Shown here piece by piece: positions 25,460 to 35,238 of a stretch of DNA of 64,000 nucleotides. The DNA lies in contig NZ_VAJL01000001.1 in assembly GCF_006175945.1 (NCBI RefSeq), forward strand, positions 2,868,501 to 2,932,500, given 5' to 3'. This DNA is from Chryseobacterium mulctrae (lineage in GTDB: Bacteria; Bacteroidota; Bacteroidia; Flavobacteriales; Weeksellaceae). Position numbers and translations under genes: made by a program. Positions within the stretch are counted from its first letter, which is position 1, and each line of letters begins with the position of its first letter. The notes under the pieces were generated by a model. It was not told the DNA's origin. It saw only the letters and a list, made by a program, of their open reading frames with translations, and searched no databases.

Positions 25460-26965
25460 TTAAAATCCTAAACCAATTGTAAAACCTCTTACAGAATTGG
25501 GATAATTAGCTAATGATGTGGCAGAACCATTGGTTGTATTTACGGTGTAAATTTTTGTAGCTCCTGCAACAGTAGCTATTAAATACGCTTTGTCGCTTGT
25601 ACTTCCGATGTCAAAACCATTGGCTCCATCAATGTTGATCCCTAAAGATCCTCTTTCTACTAAAGTTCCGTTATTAGGAGGATTTTGCAGGTAAATTTTG
25701 TCGGTAGAATGATCAATTACAAATAGGGAAGTACTCGTTGCACCTGCAAAATTGCTGGTGTAAGCTGCAGCGCTTAAAGTTGGTGTTCCCGGATTAATAG
25801 TGCCATCAGTTGCGGTAATTCCTCCCGTAACAGGATCTAATCTTAAATTTTGTCCGGTATTGCTTACCACTCTTATTTTATCAACGGTTGGGTTAAAATC
25901 AAAGCCAAACTCAGTTCCTGCCAATAAAGTCGGAAGTTGTGCACCGACTGCTGTTGCAGCTCCATTTCCTAAATTGATGGTATAAATTCTGCTCGAGCTT
26001 CCTAATGCATATAATTGTCCGTTTAAAGGCCTGAAATCAATACCCAAAATGTTTTCTCCAGATTGAAGACCTGTGATTGCTTTCGTTACAGGTTGAGGAT
26101 TATTAGGATTAAAGATTTGTAATGAATTAGTATTGTCAACTGCATACGCAACAGGATTTGTAGGAATTGCCAGATCGATTACTTTCTGTGAAAGATTTCC
26201 GATGTTTGTAGCTTTTCCGTTCGTTAAATTTACGGTGTACAAAGTATTTTGTGTACCAGTTGTTGCCGCCATTATGGCTAAAGTATTATCAGTATTGATA
26301 TCGAAGGCAGCTTGTCCAGTAAAAGTAATTCCTAAACTTCCTACTTCTACTAAAGTTCCGTTATTGGGCGGATCTTGTTTAAAAAGTTTTCCTGCAGTAG
26401 CATCAAGGTCATATAAAATGGTAGAAGTTGCTCCCGAAAAACTGTTGGTGTAAGCAATTCCCATAATGGAAGACGTGGTTGCAATATTCGTGTCAGTTGC
26501 TGCAATAGCACCAGTTTCAGGATGTAAACGTAGGTTTTGCCCGGTATTGGTCACCAATCTTATTCTGTCTACGGTTGGATTAAAATCAATGGATGCTACA
26601 GTTCCGGAAATTACAGGTGAAAAAGCTGTTGTACTTACAGCTCTCGTAGAAGCGGTAGAAGTATTAATAATATAAAACTTGCTTGCATTAGACACAGCAT
26701 ACAATTCTCCGGTAGCCGGTCTGAAATCAATGCTCATCAATTTTTCTCCGGATGGAATTCCCATAATGGGTTTTGTAGAAGTAAATGTTGAGGAATTGTT
26801 GGTGTTAAAATAGACCAGTTGATTGTTTTCTGTTAAACCATAAACCATCGCATTGGGTAAAGTAGTTGCAACAGGTTCTTCAGGCATCATATTTTCGTCA
26901 TCATCACAAGAAATTACCGTGACAAAAGCAAATGTTGCCATGCAAAAATTGAATAGTTTTTTCAT
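25460..26965 (-). CDS. DUF4394-type lipoprotein with two domains
   Basis: 501 aa with a signal peptide and lipobox (VTVISC, Cys20). Two copies of a domain of about 225 residues follow (about 40-270 and 272-501). Each has YGLTENNQLVYFNTNN- or YAVDNTNSLQIFN-type openings, then I.FNPTVD(R/K)IR(L/V)V(T/S)NTGQNLRL and a PPNNGTLVE.GSLGI repeat. The pattern fits the DUF4394 family, predicted beta-propeller-like secreted proteins of unknown role. Convergent with the efflux pump and not obviously linked to metals. Confidence 0.85.
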   Translation of the reverse strand: MKKLFNFCMATFAFVTVISCDDDENMMPEEPVATTLPNAMVYGLTENNQLVYFNTNNSSTFTSTKPIMGIPSGEKLMSIDFRPATGELYAVSNASKFYIINTSTASTRAVSTTAFSPVISGTVASIDFNPTVDRIRLVTNTGQNLRLHPETGAIAATDTNIATTSSIMGIAYTNSFSGATSTILYDLDATAGKLFKQDPPNNGTLVEVGSLGITFTGQAAFDINTDNTLAIMAATTGTQNTLYTVNLTNGKATNIGNLSQKVIDLAIPTNPVAYAVDNTNSLQIFNPNNPQPVTKAITGLQSGENILGIDFRPLNGQLYALGSSSRIYTINLGNGAATAVGAQLPTLLAGTEFGFDFNPTVDKIRVVSNTGQNLRLDPVTGGITATDGTINPGTPTLSAAAYTSNFAGATSTSLFVIDHSTDKIYLQNPPNNGTLVERGSLGINIDGANGFDIGSTSDKAYLIATVAGATKIYTVNTTNGSATSLANYPNSVRGFTIGLGF

Positions 26966-27160
26966 AATAATTTATTTTAAGTGGGTTTCTAAGATCATTT
27001 ACGAAAGAAAATTAGCCATGGATTTTTGCAAACCCTTTTTTTTTTTGATTTTTTTTGCTTAAATTTGCATTCTGTTTAGAAAAAACAATCTGGTTTGTGA
27101 CTTTCTGGGTTTAGTATGAAACTTTTTTTGATAAAAAGATTTTGGTATATAAAAATTCAT

Positions 27161-27168
27161 TATATTTG
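27161..27168 (+). promoter_or_regulatory. tuf promoter -7 box
   Basis: TATATTTG about 43 nt before the tuf ATG. A TTG lies 16 nt upstream, shorter than the usual spacing, so the -33 box is uncertain. Confidence 0.5.
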
Positions 27169-27211
27169 CACACCGAAAATTTGAATAACAATAAAATAAA
27201 TAATTTAAATC

Positions 27212-28423
27212 ATGGCAAAGGAAACGTTTAATCGTAACAAACCACACTTGAACATTGGTACTATTGGTCACGTTGACCATGGTAAAACTACACTTACTGC
27301 AGCTATTTCTGCTGTATTAGCGAGCAAAGGTCTTGCTGAGAAAAAAGATTTCTCTGCTATTGACTCTGCTCCAGAAGAAAAAGAAAGAGGGATTACTATC
27401 AATACTGCTCACATCGAGTACGAAACTGAAAAAAGACACTATGCTCACGTTGACTGTCCAGGTCACGCGGATTACGTAAAGAACATGGTAACTGGTGCTG
27501 CTCAGATGGATGGAGCTATCGTAGTATGTGCTGCAACTGACGGACCAATGCCTCAGACTAGAGAGCACATCTTGCTTTGTCGTCAGGTAAACGTACCTAG
27601 AATTGTTGTTTTCATGAACAAAGTTGACATGGTAGACGATGCTGAATTATTAGAGCTAGTTGAAATGGAACTTAGAGACTTATTGTCTACTTACGAATTT
27701 GACGGAGATAACTCTCCAGTAATTCAAGGTTCTGCATTAGGAGCTCTTACTGCTGCTACTGCTGCTACTCCTGATACTGAAGATAAATGGTTCAAATCAG
27801 TTGAAGAATTGATGGACGCTGTTGATACTTGGATCGAGCAACCACCAAGAGATACTGAAAAGCCATTCTTGATGCCAATCGAAGACGTATTCTCTATTAC
27901 AGGTAGAGGTACTGTAGCAACTGGTAGAATCGAGGCTGGTGTTATCAACACTGGAGATCCAGTTGATATCGTAGGTATGGGTGATGAGAAATTAACTTCT
28001 ACTATTACAGGAGTTGAGATGTTCAGAAAAATCCTAGACAGAGGTGAAGCTGGTGATAACGTAGGTCTATTGTTGAGAGGTATTGAAAAAACTGACATCA
28101 AGAGAGGTATGGTAATCGCTAAGAAAGATTCTGTTAAGCCACATAAAAAATTCAAAGCTTCTGTTTATATCCTTTCTAAGGAAGAAGGTGGACGTCACAC
28201 TCCATTCCACAACAAGTACCGTCCTCAGTTCTACGTAAGAACTACTGACGTTACAGGTGAGATCTTCTTACCAGAAGGTGTAGAAATGGTAATGCCTGGT
28301 GATAACTTAGAGATCACTGTAGAATTGTTACAGCCAATCGCTCTTAACGTAGGTCTTAGATTTGCGATCAGAGAAGGAGGTAGAACAGTAGGTTCTGGTC
28401 AGGTTACTGAAATCTTAGAATAA
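27212..28423 (+). CDS. tuf: Elongation factor Tu
   Basis: 403 aa. GTPase motifs [16 protein letters not shown] and NKVD, effector region and domains 2-3 complete, ending [14 protein letters not shown]-Tu delivers aminoacyl-tRNA to the ribosome. Codon usage is strongly biased, as expected. In related flavobacteria tuf directly follows the tRNA cluster that here lies 10 kb upstream. Ends 19 nt before a strong terminator. Confidence 0.98.
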   Translation: MAKETFNRNKPHLNIGTIGHVDHGKTTLTAAISAVLASKGLAEKKDFSAIDSAPEEKERGITINTAHIEYETEKRHYAHVDCPGHADYVKNMVTGAAQMDGAIVVCAATDGPMPQTREHILLCRQVNVPRIVVFMNKVDMVDDAELLELVEMELRDLLSTYEFDGDNSPVIQGSALGALTAATAATPDTEDKWFKSVEELMDAVDTWIEQPPRDTEKPFLMPIEDVFSITGRGTVATGRIEAGVINTGDPVDIVGMGDEKLTSTITGVEMFRKILDRGEAGDNVGLLLRGIEKTDIKRGMVIAKKDSVKPHKKFKASVYILSKEEGGRHTPFHNKYRPQFYVRTTDVTGEIFLPEGVEMVMPGDNLEITVELLQPIALNVGLRFAIREGGRTVGSGQVTEILE

Positions 28424-28440
28424 TTATCTAAATAATACAA

Positions 28441-28477
28441 AAAAGGCTTCCGAAAGGAAACTCTCGGAAGCCTTTTT
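28441..28477 (+). terminator. tuf terminator
   Basis: AAAAGGCTTCCGA (28441-28453) pairs with TCGGAAGCCTTTT (28464-28476), T-run included. Confidence 0.9.
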
Positions 28478-28481
28478 ATCT

Positions 28482-28552
28482 ACGGGCATCGTCCAATGGT
28501 AGGATACCGGTCTCCAACACCGTTGATCAGGGTTCGAATCCTTGTGCCCGTG
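28482..28552 (+). tRNA. tRNA-Trp (CCA)
   Basis: 71 nt; acceptor ACGGGCA/TGCCCGT, discriminator G, anticodon CCA in TCTCCAAC. Lies between tuf and secE, the conserved position. Confidence 0.96.
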
Positions 28553-28564
28553 CAAATATAAATT

Positions 28565-28771
28565 ATGAGTTCATTTGTCGATTTTTTAAAAGGTTCTTAT
28601 AACGAATTCAGACATAAAGTTGAATGGCCAAAATGGTCAGACTTACAGTCTTCTACAATTGTAGTTACTGTTGCTACTGTCATTTTAGCATTATTTACTT
28701 TCGGTGTTGATGAATTGTTTTCAAAATCAATCAGCAACATCTTAGGAATACTAATTAACAGCTTCAACTAA
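28565..28771 (+). CDS. secE: Preprotein translocase subunit SecE
   Basis: 68 aa with a short cytoplasmic amphipathic part (GSYNEFRHKVEWPKWSDLQ) and one membrane helix (about 30-50). It stabilises SecY in the SecYEG channel. The compact one-helix form and the location directly before nusG are standard. Confidence 0.93.
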   Translation: MSSFVDFLKGSYNEFRHKVEWPKWSDLQSSTIVVTVATVILALFTFGVDELFSKSISNILGILINSFN

Positions 28772-28791
28772 TAAAAACTATTTTCTAAATA

Positions 28792-29334
28792 ATGAGCGAA
28801 TTAAAATGGTATGTACTGAAAGCAATTAGCGGACAGGAAAATAAAGTGAAAAACTATATTGAGACAGAAATCAAACGTTTAGGGTTTGAGCAGTATGTTA
28901 CTCAGGTGGTTATTCCTATGGAAAAGGTGATTCAGCTTAGAAACGGAAAAAAAGTTCCTAAAGAAAGACCTTACTATCCAGGTTACCTAATGGTAGAAGC
29001 AGATCTGATGGGGGAAATTCCTCACGTTATCAAAAATATTCCGGGGGTAATTTCTTTCTTAAGTTTAACAAAAGGAGGAGATCCTGTACCGATGAGAAAA
29101 TCTGAGGTTAACAGAATGCTTGGTAGAATGGATGAACTTTCAGAATTTGCTACTGATGCAGAAGTTCCTTTCATTGTTGGAGAGAATGTAAAAGTAATCG
29201 ATGGTCCTTTCAACGGATTCAATGGTACAGTAGAAAAAATTCTTGAAGATAAGAAGAAAGTAGAAGTATCTGTTTTGATCTTCGGAAGAAAAACTCCAAT
29301 GGAGTTGAGCTATATGCAGGTAGAAAAAGTTTAA
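28792..29334 (+). CDS. nusG: Transcription termination/antitermination factor NusG
   Basis: 180 aa. NGN domain (KWYVLKAISGQENKVKNYIE; RPYYPGYLMVEA) and a C-terminal KOW domain (GENVKVIDGPFNGFNGTVEK). It couples RNA polymerase with Rho and ribosomes. Followed directly by a terminator, so unlike in many bacteria it is not cotranscribed with rplK here. Confidence 0.96.
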   Translation: MSELKWYVLKAISGQENKVKNYIETEIKRLGFEQYVTQVVIPMEKVIQLRNGKKVPKERPYYPGYLMVEADLMGEIPHVIKNIPGVISFLSLTKGGDPVPMRKSEVNRMLGRMDELSEFATDAEVPFIVGENVKVIDGPFNGFNGTVEKILEDKKKVEVSVLIFGRKTPMELSYMQVEKV

Positions 29335-29355
29335 AATATTATTCTAAAATATGTG

Positions 29356-29384
29356 AAGGTTACTTTAAAAGGTAACCTTTTTTT
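29356..29384 (+). terminator. nusG terminator
   Basis: AAGGTTAC (29356-29363) pairs with GTAACCTT (29372-29379), followed by a T-run. Confidence 0.85.
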
Positions 29385-29403
29385 GTTCATTATAATACAT
29401 GGT

Positions 29404-30534
29404 ATGATTTCATTTGCGAAGAAGAATAACATTTTTTTATTGTATTGTTTTTTTTTAACTGCAATCTTCTTATATATAATCCTAAAATTATACGGAAAGG
29501 CAATATTGCCTGTTCATGAATGGACCATGTCTGACTGGCTTGTTAACTACCAAGACGGTGGTTTTAAACGTAGAGGAATTAGCGGGACTATTTTTTTTGC
29601 AATACAGGATCTATTTGGAATATCATTGCCTATTCAGATTTTTATTGTTCAGGTTGTTTTTTATATTCTTGTTTTTTTCTCCTATTTTAAGCTGTTAATC
29701 TCGAAAAAAATTGATTGGAACATTTTAGTATTGCTATGCTCGCCATTATGTTTTATGTATTTTCCAATTAATTTGTCTTATTCAGGGAAAAGAGAAATTA
29801 TTCTTTTTGCGCTTGCAGCATATTTTGCATTAGGTAGAATGACTATTCTCAAAGAAAGAGCCTTTTTAGTTTTGTTCTGCATAGGATTGCTCATCCATGA
29901 AATGTTTTATTTCTTTTTGCCTTTTTTTATTTTTATACATATTCTTAAAACAGAAAAAAAGAAATATTCATTTTGGATAATGGTCTTCATTTGGCCTACT
30001 CTTGTTATGGGGATACTATATTTTTTCGGGAAAGATCTTAATTGCGGTCACAGCTTGGAAATTATTAAAGAAAGAGGCGTTGTTTTTGGTGAGAATAATA
30101 TTTTCTTTTTTAAATTTTGGGATAGCATAGAGATTGTTAAAAATGAAATTATTTCCTATATCATATTCATATTTGAGCTTGTTATCGAAACCTTAATGTT
30201 TTTATATTATGTATTTTTATTTTATAGAAATAAATTTTATACACTGGTGAAGTTTGTTCTAATAAGTTTAATTTGGGTAATTCCTTTGTATTTTTTGGGA
30301 ATTGATTGGTATCGTTGGGATCATATATATTCTATGCTTTTATTTATCATTGTTGTATCTATGTTACCTGATAATGAGGGTAATAAAATTTCGTTTAATC
30401 AAAATCCTTTTTTAAAGAGATTTTTTATATTTAATATACTTTTTTTTATCTTTTTTTTCATTCATATACAATACGATGGAAGAGGTTTTTCATTACAAAA
30501 TGTAAAGGAATATTATTTCTCTAAGTTTTTATAA
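29404..30534 (+). CDS. Polytopic membrane protein of unknown function
   Basis: 376 aa from ATG 29404; a GTG at 29353 would begin inside the nusG terminator stem and is rejected. About nine hydrophobic helices rich in Phe, Ile and Leu, with the conserved-looking loop WTMSDWLVNYQDGGFKRRGI between the first two, and WYRWDHIYSM near the end. This looks like membrane proteins encoded in polysaccharide or cell-surface loci, but I cannot name a family. Its extremely T-rich coding sequence and AT content differ from the flanking translation genes. It sits between nusG and rplK, which are normally adjacent, so it is a late insertion. Confidence 0.75.
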   Translation: MISFAKKNNIFLLYCFFLTAIFLYIILKLYGKAILPVHEWTMSDWLVNYQDGGFKRRGISGTIFFAIQDLFGISLPIQIFIVQVVFYILVFFSYFKLLISKKIDWNILVLLCSPLCFMYFPINLSYSGKREIILFALAAYFALGRMTILKERAFLVLFCIGLLIHEMFYFFLPFFIFIHILKTEKKKYSFWIMVFIWPTLVMGILYFFGKDLNCGHSLEIIKERGVVFGENNIFFFKFWDSIEIVKNEIISYIIFIFELVIETLMFLYYVFLFYRNKFYTLVKFVLISLIWVIPLYFLGIDWYRWDHIYSMLLFIIVVSMLPDNEGNKISFNQNPFLKRFFIFNILFFIFFFIHIQYDGRGFSLQNVKEYYFSKFL

Positions 30535-30635
30535 ACTTCATCACAATGTCTTGCCCATTTTGGTTATGATATTTTCGAGTGCTTAAAAAAATAATGTAAA
30601 TATTTTAATTATCTGATTAAAACTCAAACAATTAA

Positions 30636-30666
30636 TTTGCTAATTAAAAAATATTTCATAATTTTG
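30636..30666 (+). promoter_or_regulatory. Promoter of the rplK operon
   Basis: TTTG (30636-30639), 19 nt, TAATTTTG (30659-30666). A leader of roughly 90 nt follows before rplK. Confidence 0.75.
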
Positions 30667-30676
30667 CAGTCCGAAA

Positions 30677-30721
30677 AGTAGGTTTACTTTATGTGAGTGC
30701 GGTAACCTGCTGAATAATAAA
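30677..30721 (+). promoter_or_regulatory. rplK leader hairpin (candidate r-protein autoregulation site)
   Basis: AGTAGGTT (30677-30684) pairs with AACCTGCT (30714-30721) in the untranslated leader. L1 or L10 commonly control L11/L10 operons through leader structures; that this one is such a site is inference. Confidence 0.45.
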
Positions 30722-30763
30722 TGCTTCCAAACTCATTAATTATTCAAATTTAAAAAACAAAAA

Positions 30764-31210
30764 ATGGCTAAAAAAGTCTTTAAAATGGTTAAGCTCCAAG
30801 TAAAAGGAGGAGCAGCAAACCCATCTCCACCAGTAGGTCCAGCTTTGGGTTCTGCAGGTGTGAACATCATGGAGTTTTGTAAGCAATTTAACGGAAGAAC
30901 CCAAGATAAGCCAGGGCAAGTTTTACCTGTAGTAATTACAGTGTACGAAGACAAATCTTTTGAATTCGTAATCAAAACTCCTCCTGCAGCAATCCAGTTG
31001 ATGGATGCGGCTAAAATCAAAGGTGGTTCCGGAGAACCAAACAGAAACAAAGTAGGTGCTGTATCTTGGGCTCAGGTTCAAAAGATCGCTGAAGACAAGA
31101 TGACTGACCTTAACTGCTTTACAATGGATTCTGCAGTTTCTATGGTTGCAGGTACTGCTAGATCTATGGGATTAAGAGTAACAGGAACTAAACCAACTTT
31201 TAACGCTTAA
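30764..31210 (+). CDS. rplK: 50S ribosomal protein L11
   Basis: 148 aa, normal length. N-terminal [20 protein letters not shown] and C-terminal RNA-binding domain with [12 protein letters not shown]. Part of the GTPase-associated centre. First gene of rplK-rplA-rplJ-rplL, 11 nt before rplA. Confidence 0.97.
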   Translation: MAKKVFKMVKLQVKGGAANPSPPVGPALGSAGVNIMEFCKQFNGRTQDKPGQVLPVVITVYEDKSFEFVIKTPPAAIQLMDAAKIKGGSGEPNRNKVGAVSWAQVQKIAEDKMTDLNCFTMDSAVSMVAGTARSMGLRVTGTKPTFNA

Positions 31211-31221
31211 TACTTAGAGAA

Positions 31222-31914
31222 ATGGCAAAATTGACTAAAAAGCAAAAGGAAGCTTTAAGCAAAGTAGAAAAAGGAAGAATCTATAACCTTGAAGAAGGTT
31301 CTGCTCTTGTAAAAGAGGTGAACACTGCAAAATTTGATGCTTCTGTAGATATCGCTGTTAGATTGGGTGTAGATCCAAGAAAAGCAAACCAAATGGTAAG
31401 AGGTGTTGTATCTCTTCCTCACGGTACTGGTAAAGATGTTAAAGTTTTGGCTTTAGTAACTCCAGATAAAGAAGCTGAAGCTAAAGAAGCGGGTGCTGAC
31501 TATGTAGGTCTTGACGAATATTTACAAAAAATAAAAGAAGGTTGGACTGACGTTGATGTTATCGTTACTATGCCAGCTGTTATGGGTAAATTAGGACCTT
31601 TGGGTAGAGTATTAGGACCAAGAGGTTTGATGCCTAACCCTAAATCAGGTACTGTAACTATGGAAATTGGTAAAGCAGTAACTGAAGTAAAAGCTGGTAA
31701 AATTGACTTTAAAGTAGACAAATACGGTATTATCCACGCTGGTATTGGTAAAGTATCTTTTGATGCTGCTAAAATCAAGGAAAATGCTCAGGAATTGATC
31801 TCTACTTTGATCAAAATGAAGCCAACTGCTGCAAAAGGAGTTTATGTAAAAAGCATTTATTTGTCTTCTACAATGAGCCCTGGTATTGCAATCGATACTA
31901 AATCTGTTAACTAA
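31222..31914 (+). CDS. rplA: 50S ribosomal protein L1
   Basis: 230 aa. Typical L1 motifs [22 protein letters not shown] start (here [19 protein letters not shown]) and [15 protein letters not shown]. It binds the L1 stalk of 23S rRNA and in many bacteria represses its own operon by binding the leader mRNA. Confidence 0.97.
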   Translation: MAKLTKKQKEALSKVEKGRIYNLEEGSALVKEVNTAKFDASVDIAVRLGVDPRKANQMVRGVVSLPHGTGKDVKVLALVTPDKEAEAKEAGADYVGLDEYLQKIKEGWTDVDVIVTMPAVMGKLGPLGRVLGPRGLMPNPKSGTVTMEIGKAVTEVKAGKIDFKVDKYGIIHAGIGKVSFDAAKIKENAQELISTLIKMKPTAAKGVYVKSIYLSSTMSPGIAIDTKSVN

Positions 31915-31931
31915 ATATAATCCTTAAGACA

Positions 31932-32519
31932 ATGACAAAAGACCAAAAAGTTGTAGCGATACAAGAGATCAAAGATTTGCTTCAGGATGCTAAAGTAGTT
32001 TATGTAGCAGATCTAGACGGTTTGAATGCTGCTAAATCTTCTGATTTCAGAAGACAGGCTTTCAAGCAAAACATCAAAGTAAAAGTTGTAAAAAATACAC
32101 TTTTGCAAAAAGCAATGGAACAAATTGACGGAGTAGATTTCTCTGAAATGTTCCAAACTTTCAAAGGTAACTCTGCATTAATGATTGCTGAAACAGCTAA
32201 CGCTCCAGCAAAATTAATCAAAGACTTTAGAAAAAAAGAAGAGAAGCCGGCTTTAAAATCAGCTTTCGTTCAAGAAACTTTCTATGTTGGTGACAACAAC
32301 CTTGATGCTTTAGTAAGCATTAAGTCTAGAGAAGAAATGATCGGTGAAATCATCGGATTACTTCAGTCTCCAATTCAAAGAGTTGTTTCTGCTCTTCAAA
32401 ACAAATCTGAAGCTGTAGAAGCTGCAACTGAAGAAGTTGCTGCACCTGCTGTGGAAGAAACTCCAGCTACTGAAACTCCAGAAGCTGCTGCAGAAGGAGA
32501 AGCTCCAGCTGCAGAATAA
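31932..32519 (+). CDS. rplJ: 50S ribosomal protein L10
   Basis: 195 aa. The L10 body (about 1-165) is normal, including VVKNTLLQKAMEQ and the L12-binding helix near QSPIQRVVSALQ. A tail of about 30 residues rich in Ala and Glu (EEVAAPAVEETPATETPEAA) follows, longer than in E. coli but seen in other Bacteroidetes. L10 anchors L7/L12 dimers. Confidence 0.96.
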   Translation: MTKDQKVVAIQEIKDLLQDAKVVYVADLDGLNAAKSSDFRRQAFKQNIKVKVVKNTLLQKAMEQIDGVDFSEMFQTFKGNSALMIAETANAPAKLIKDFRKKEEKPALKSAFVQETFYVGDNNLDALVSIKSREEMIGEIIGLLQSPIQRVVSALQNKSEAVEAATEEVAAPAVEETPATETPEAAAEGEAPAAE

Positions 32520-32567
32520 TTAGACTCTCAAAAAAATCAATCAATAATCAACAAAAACATTACAACA

Positions 32568-32933
32568 ATGTCAGATTTAAAAAATTTAGCTGAAACGCTA
32601 GTAAACTTAACAGTAAAAGACGTAAATGAATTAGCTACTATCCTTAAGGATGAGTACGGAATCGAGCCAGCTGCTGCTGCTGTAGTAGTTGCTGCAGGTG
32701 GTGCTGAAGCTGCTGAAGAAAAGACTGAATTCGACGTAATTCTTAAGTCTGCAGGTGCTTCTAAATTAGCTATCGTTAAATTGGTAAAAGATTTAACTGG
32801 TGCAGGTCTTAAAGAAGCTAAAGACATCGTAGACGGAGCTCCTTCTGCTATTAAAGAAGGTATCTCTAAAGACGAAGCTGAAGCTCTTAAGAAGCAATTA
32901 GAAGAAGCTGGTGCTGAAGTAGAATTGAAGTAA
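32568..32933 (+). CDS. rplL: 50S ribosomal protein L7/L12
   Basis: 121 aa. N-terminal dimerisation helices, an Ala-rich hinge ([16 protein letters not shown]) and the C-terminal domain with [20 protein letters not shown]. It recruits translation factors. Followed by a strong terminator; rpoB is 8.4 kb away, not adjacent as usual. Confidence 0.97.
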   Translation: MSDLKNLAETLVNLTVKDVNELATILKDEYGIEPAAAAVVVAAGGAEAAEEKTEFDVILKSAGASKLAIVKLVKDLTGAGLKEAKDIVDGAPSAIKEGISKDEAEALKKQLEEAGAEVELK

Positions 32934-32955
32934 TTCATCTTATTCTATAAAATAG

Positions 32956-32987
32956 AAAGGCCTGAGCATTTGCTCAGGCCTTTTTTT
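32956..32987 (+). terminator. rplL terminator
   Basis: AAAGGCCTGAGCA (32956-32968) pairs with TGCTCAGGCCTTT (32971-32983), then T-run. Separates the ribosomal protein operon from the inserted surface locus. Confidence 0.92.
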
Positions 32988-33683
32988 GTTTTTATCATTC
33001 ATAAATAATTAATGTATTGTATAACAGTAATTAAATATAATTGTATTTTTTATGATCATATATGTGTATGATTGATAAATATCTAAAATTAAAATGTATT
33101 CATTGAATAATAATTGTGTTTTTTTGATTTATTTTAGTTTTATTTGTGAAAAAAACTTATTTAATTTGAAAAATTGTTATATTTGCATACGAAAAAAACA
33201 CGAAAATTATGAAAATAAAACTACCTTCTTTTCCATAGTTATTTTAGCTCTTTATTAAGCAGTCTTTTGATTAACTAATTACAGGAAGAATAACATAATC
33301 CTTCAACAATTATGGTTGTGTGAGATATTACGGATAGATGTTAAAAATCAAGTTTTATAATAAAGGATAGCTACTATTCTGCTTGTTTATGAAGTAGGAG
33401 GATGATAGAAGATTAATTATTTTAATAAAATACACAAATATCGCTATAAATGAAAAATAAATTATCTATTACTTATGATTTACTACTTTCAATACATATT
33501 ACAAAGCACAAGTTGGGATTTGAACTAATGTGATCGACTGAATTTTAGTGAATTTTACTATAATAAATACTTTTATATAATCAAATTTTTATACAAAAAA
33601 AGATAATCCTTTTGCTTATTCGTAAGTAAAAGATGAATTCTTCTGCACTTTAAAACACACAAAAAACAACAAATATATCATTA
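32988..33683. other. Long non-coding leader region of the surface locus
   Basis: About 700 very AT-rich bases. A TATATTTG box lies at 33178-33185. A frame of 27 codons at 33450 begins ATGAAAAATAAATTATC, similar to the start of the gene at 33684, and could be a decayed or tiny leader peptide. The 28-bp element at 33501-33528 is shared with 37956-37983. No convincing full gene. Confidence 0.4.
33501..33528 (+). promoter_or_regulatory. Shared 28-bp upstream element, copy 1
   Basis: Begins ACAAAGCACAAGTTGGGATT and ends TGAACTAA; matches the element at 37956-37983 at 23 of 28 positions. Both precede secreted surface-protein genes. Confidence 0.5.
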
Positions 33684-35198
33684 ATGAAAAACAAATTATT
33701 AACACTTACGGTTTTATCTTTTACAGGATACTTTGCGCATGCACAGGTTAGTATTAATACAACATCTCCAACTGCTATGTTAGATGTGGTTTCCAAAGGA
33801 AATACATCTGCAACTAAAGCTTTAGAAATTAATAACTCTTCTGATATTGAGATGGTTACTGTACTTAATAACGGAAATGTAGGAATTAATGTTCCTAATC
33901 CTGCAGTTAAACTTCATATCGTGTCGACGGCTGGAGCAGGTTTTCAATTAGTCGACGGTTCGCAGGCTGCCAATAAAGTTCTGACCTCTGATGATAATGG
34001 TGTCGGTACATGGAAGACAGTTTCTTCTGGAGCTGCAAGTATTACAGGGACTGAGCCAATAACTGCTTCTACAGCTTCTGGTGTAACCACTGTTGGAATA
34101 AATAGAAATAGCATTACAGAGGGAACAAGTGTAGCTAATACAGGTGATGCTTTCGTTTTATCAGGAGGAATTGCTAATTCTATAGTGGGAGGGAGTAATG
34201 TTAATTTAACAATTAATAATACAGCCCCACTTTGGAATGCAAATCAATTGCAGGGGATTCCTTTAAGTAACACGGCTCCAACAACTACACAGGTTTTAAC
34301 GTATAACGGAACCACATGGGCACCTGCAGCATTGCCTGCACTGTCTAGCGCTTGGGCGACAACAGGAAATACAGGAATTACGGCAACGGGTGCTCTGTTA
34401 GGTGCTACAATTTCATCTGGGAATTTTTTAGGAACAATAGAAGACCAAAGTTTGGTTTTTGCCACTTTTAACAAAGTGAAAGCTATTTTAGATACCAATG
34501 GAAACATGAAAGGAGGAAATTCCAATACATCAGCCCCTTATGCTTCTTTTGCATGGGGATCTAATAATAATCTGGTAAATAATACATCCTCTAATGTTGC
34601 ATTAGGAAGAAATAATAGTGTTTCGGCTCAAGGAGGAGCTTTTCCTGGAGCAGCTGTAGGTTATAACAATTATGCAATCAATGGAGCTAAAGCTATCGGG
34701 AATAATAATGGAATAAGGATTAGCGATGGTGCCATACTAAATTTGAGTGGGTCGAGTGCTTTAGCATTTGGTAATGATAACTACGGTAGTGGTATTGCGA
34801 TAGGTAATCAGAATTCTACAGATGGATTTGCCTTAGGTACTGCTAACACCGTAGGTCCTAATAATTTTGCTTTTGGTATTTCTAACACAGCAATTGTAGG
34901 TTCCAAATTTATGGTGTTTGGTGTTAATGGTACTGCGGCTGGAGATCAATCAGTTTATGCAAACAAATCACATGCTTTTTATGGGCAAGCAAATGCCACA
35001 ACTACGATTGTGGGTATTAATATGGCGCCTACAGCAGATGCAACCAAAGGGGCAGCTATTCAGATAAAAGGTTTTGGGGCAACTTTAGGTGATTCATGTA
35101 CTCCAGCTGATGAAGGCGCAATTCGTTATAATTCTACAGCAAAAGTGCATGAAGGGTGTAATGGAACAATTTGGAAAGCTTTTTATACTAATCCTTAA
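33684..35198 (+). CDS. Secreted surface protein with head-repeat (YadA-like) region
   Basis: 504 aa with a signal peptide ending HAQ (residues 1-21). N-terminal VSINTTSPTAMLDVVSKGN is the common start of flavobacterial tail-fibre-like secreted proteins. Residues about 290-410 contain repeats of the type AFGNDNYGSGIAIGNQN and FALGTANTVGPNNFAFGISN, resembling the left-handed beta-roll heads of trimeric autotransporter adhesins. No T9SS sorting domain at the C-terminus (ends IWKAFYTNP). Probable adhesin or surface fibre; partner and substrate unknown. First gene of the inserted locus. Confidence 0.75.
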   Translation: MKNKLLTLTVLSFTGYFAHAQVSINTTSPTAMLDVVSKGNTSATKALEINNSSDIEMVTVLNNGNVGINVPNPAVKLHIVSTAGAGFQLVDGSQAANKVLTSDDNGVGTWKTVSSGAASITGTEPITASTASGVTTVGINRNSITEGTSVANTGDAFVLSGGIANSIVGGSNVNLTINNTAPLWNANQLQGIPLSNTAPTTTQVLTYNGTTWAPAALPALSSAWATTGNTGITATGALLGATISSGNFLGTIEDQSLVFATFNKVKAILDTNGNMKGGNSNTSAPYASFAWGSNNNLVNNTSSNVALGRNNSVSAQGGAFPGAAVGYNNYAINGAKAIGNNNGIRISDGAILNLSGSSALAFGNDNYGSGIAIGNQNSTDGFALGTANTVGPNNFAFGISNTAIVGSKFMVFGVNGTAAGDQSVYANKSHAFYGQANATTTIVGINMAPTADATKGAAIQIKGFGATLGDSCTPADEGAIRYNSTAKVHEGCNGTIWKAFYTNP

Positions 35199-35238
35199 AA
35201 ATAAACACAATCCTTAAAAATAAAAAACAAATAAAAAA

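Noticed and set aside
27724..28155. 143-aa minus-strand frame inside tuf
   Set aside because: Antisense shadow produced by the strong codon bias of tuf.
33450..33533. 27-codon frame before the first surface gene as a real gene
   Set aside because: Only the first few codons resemble the next gene; no signal peptide or conserved end, so kept only as a remark on the leader region.
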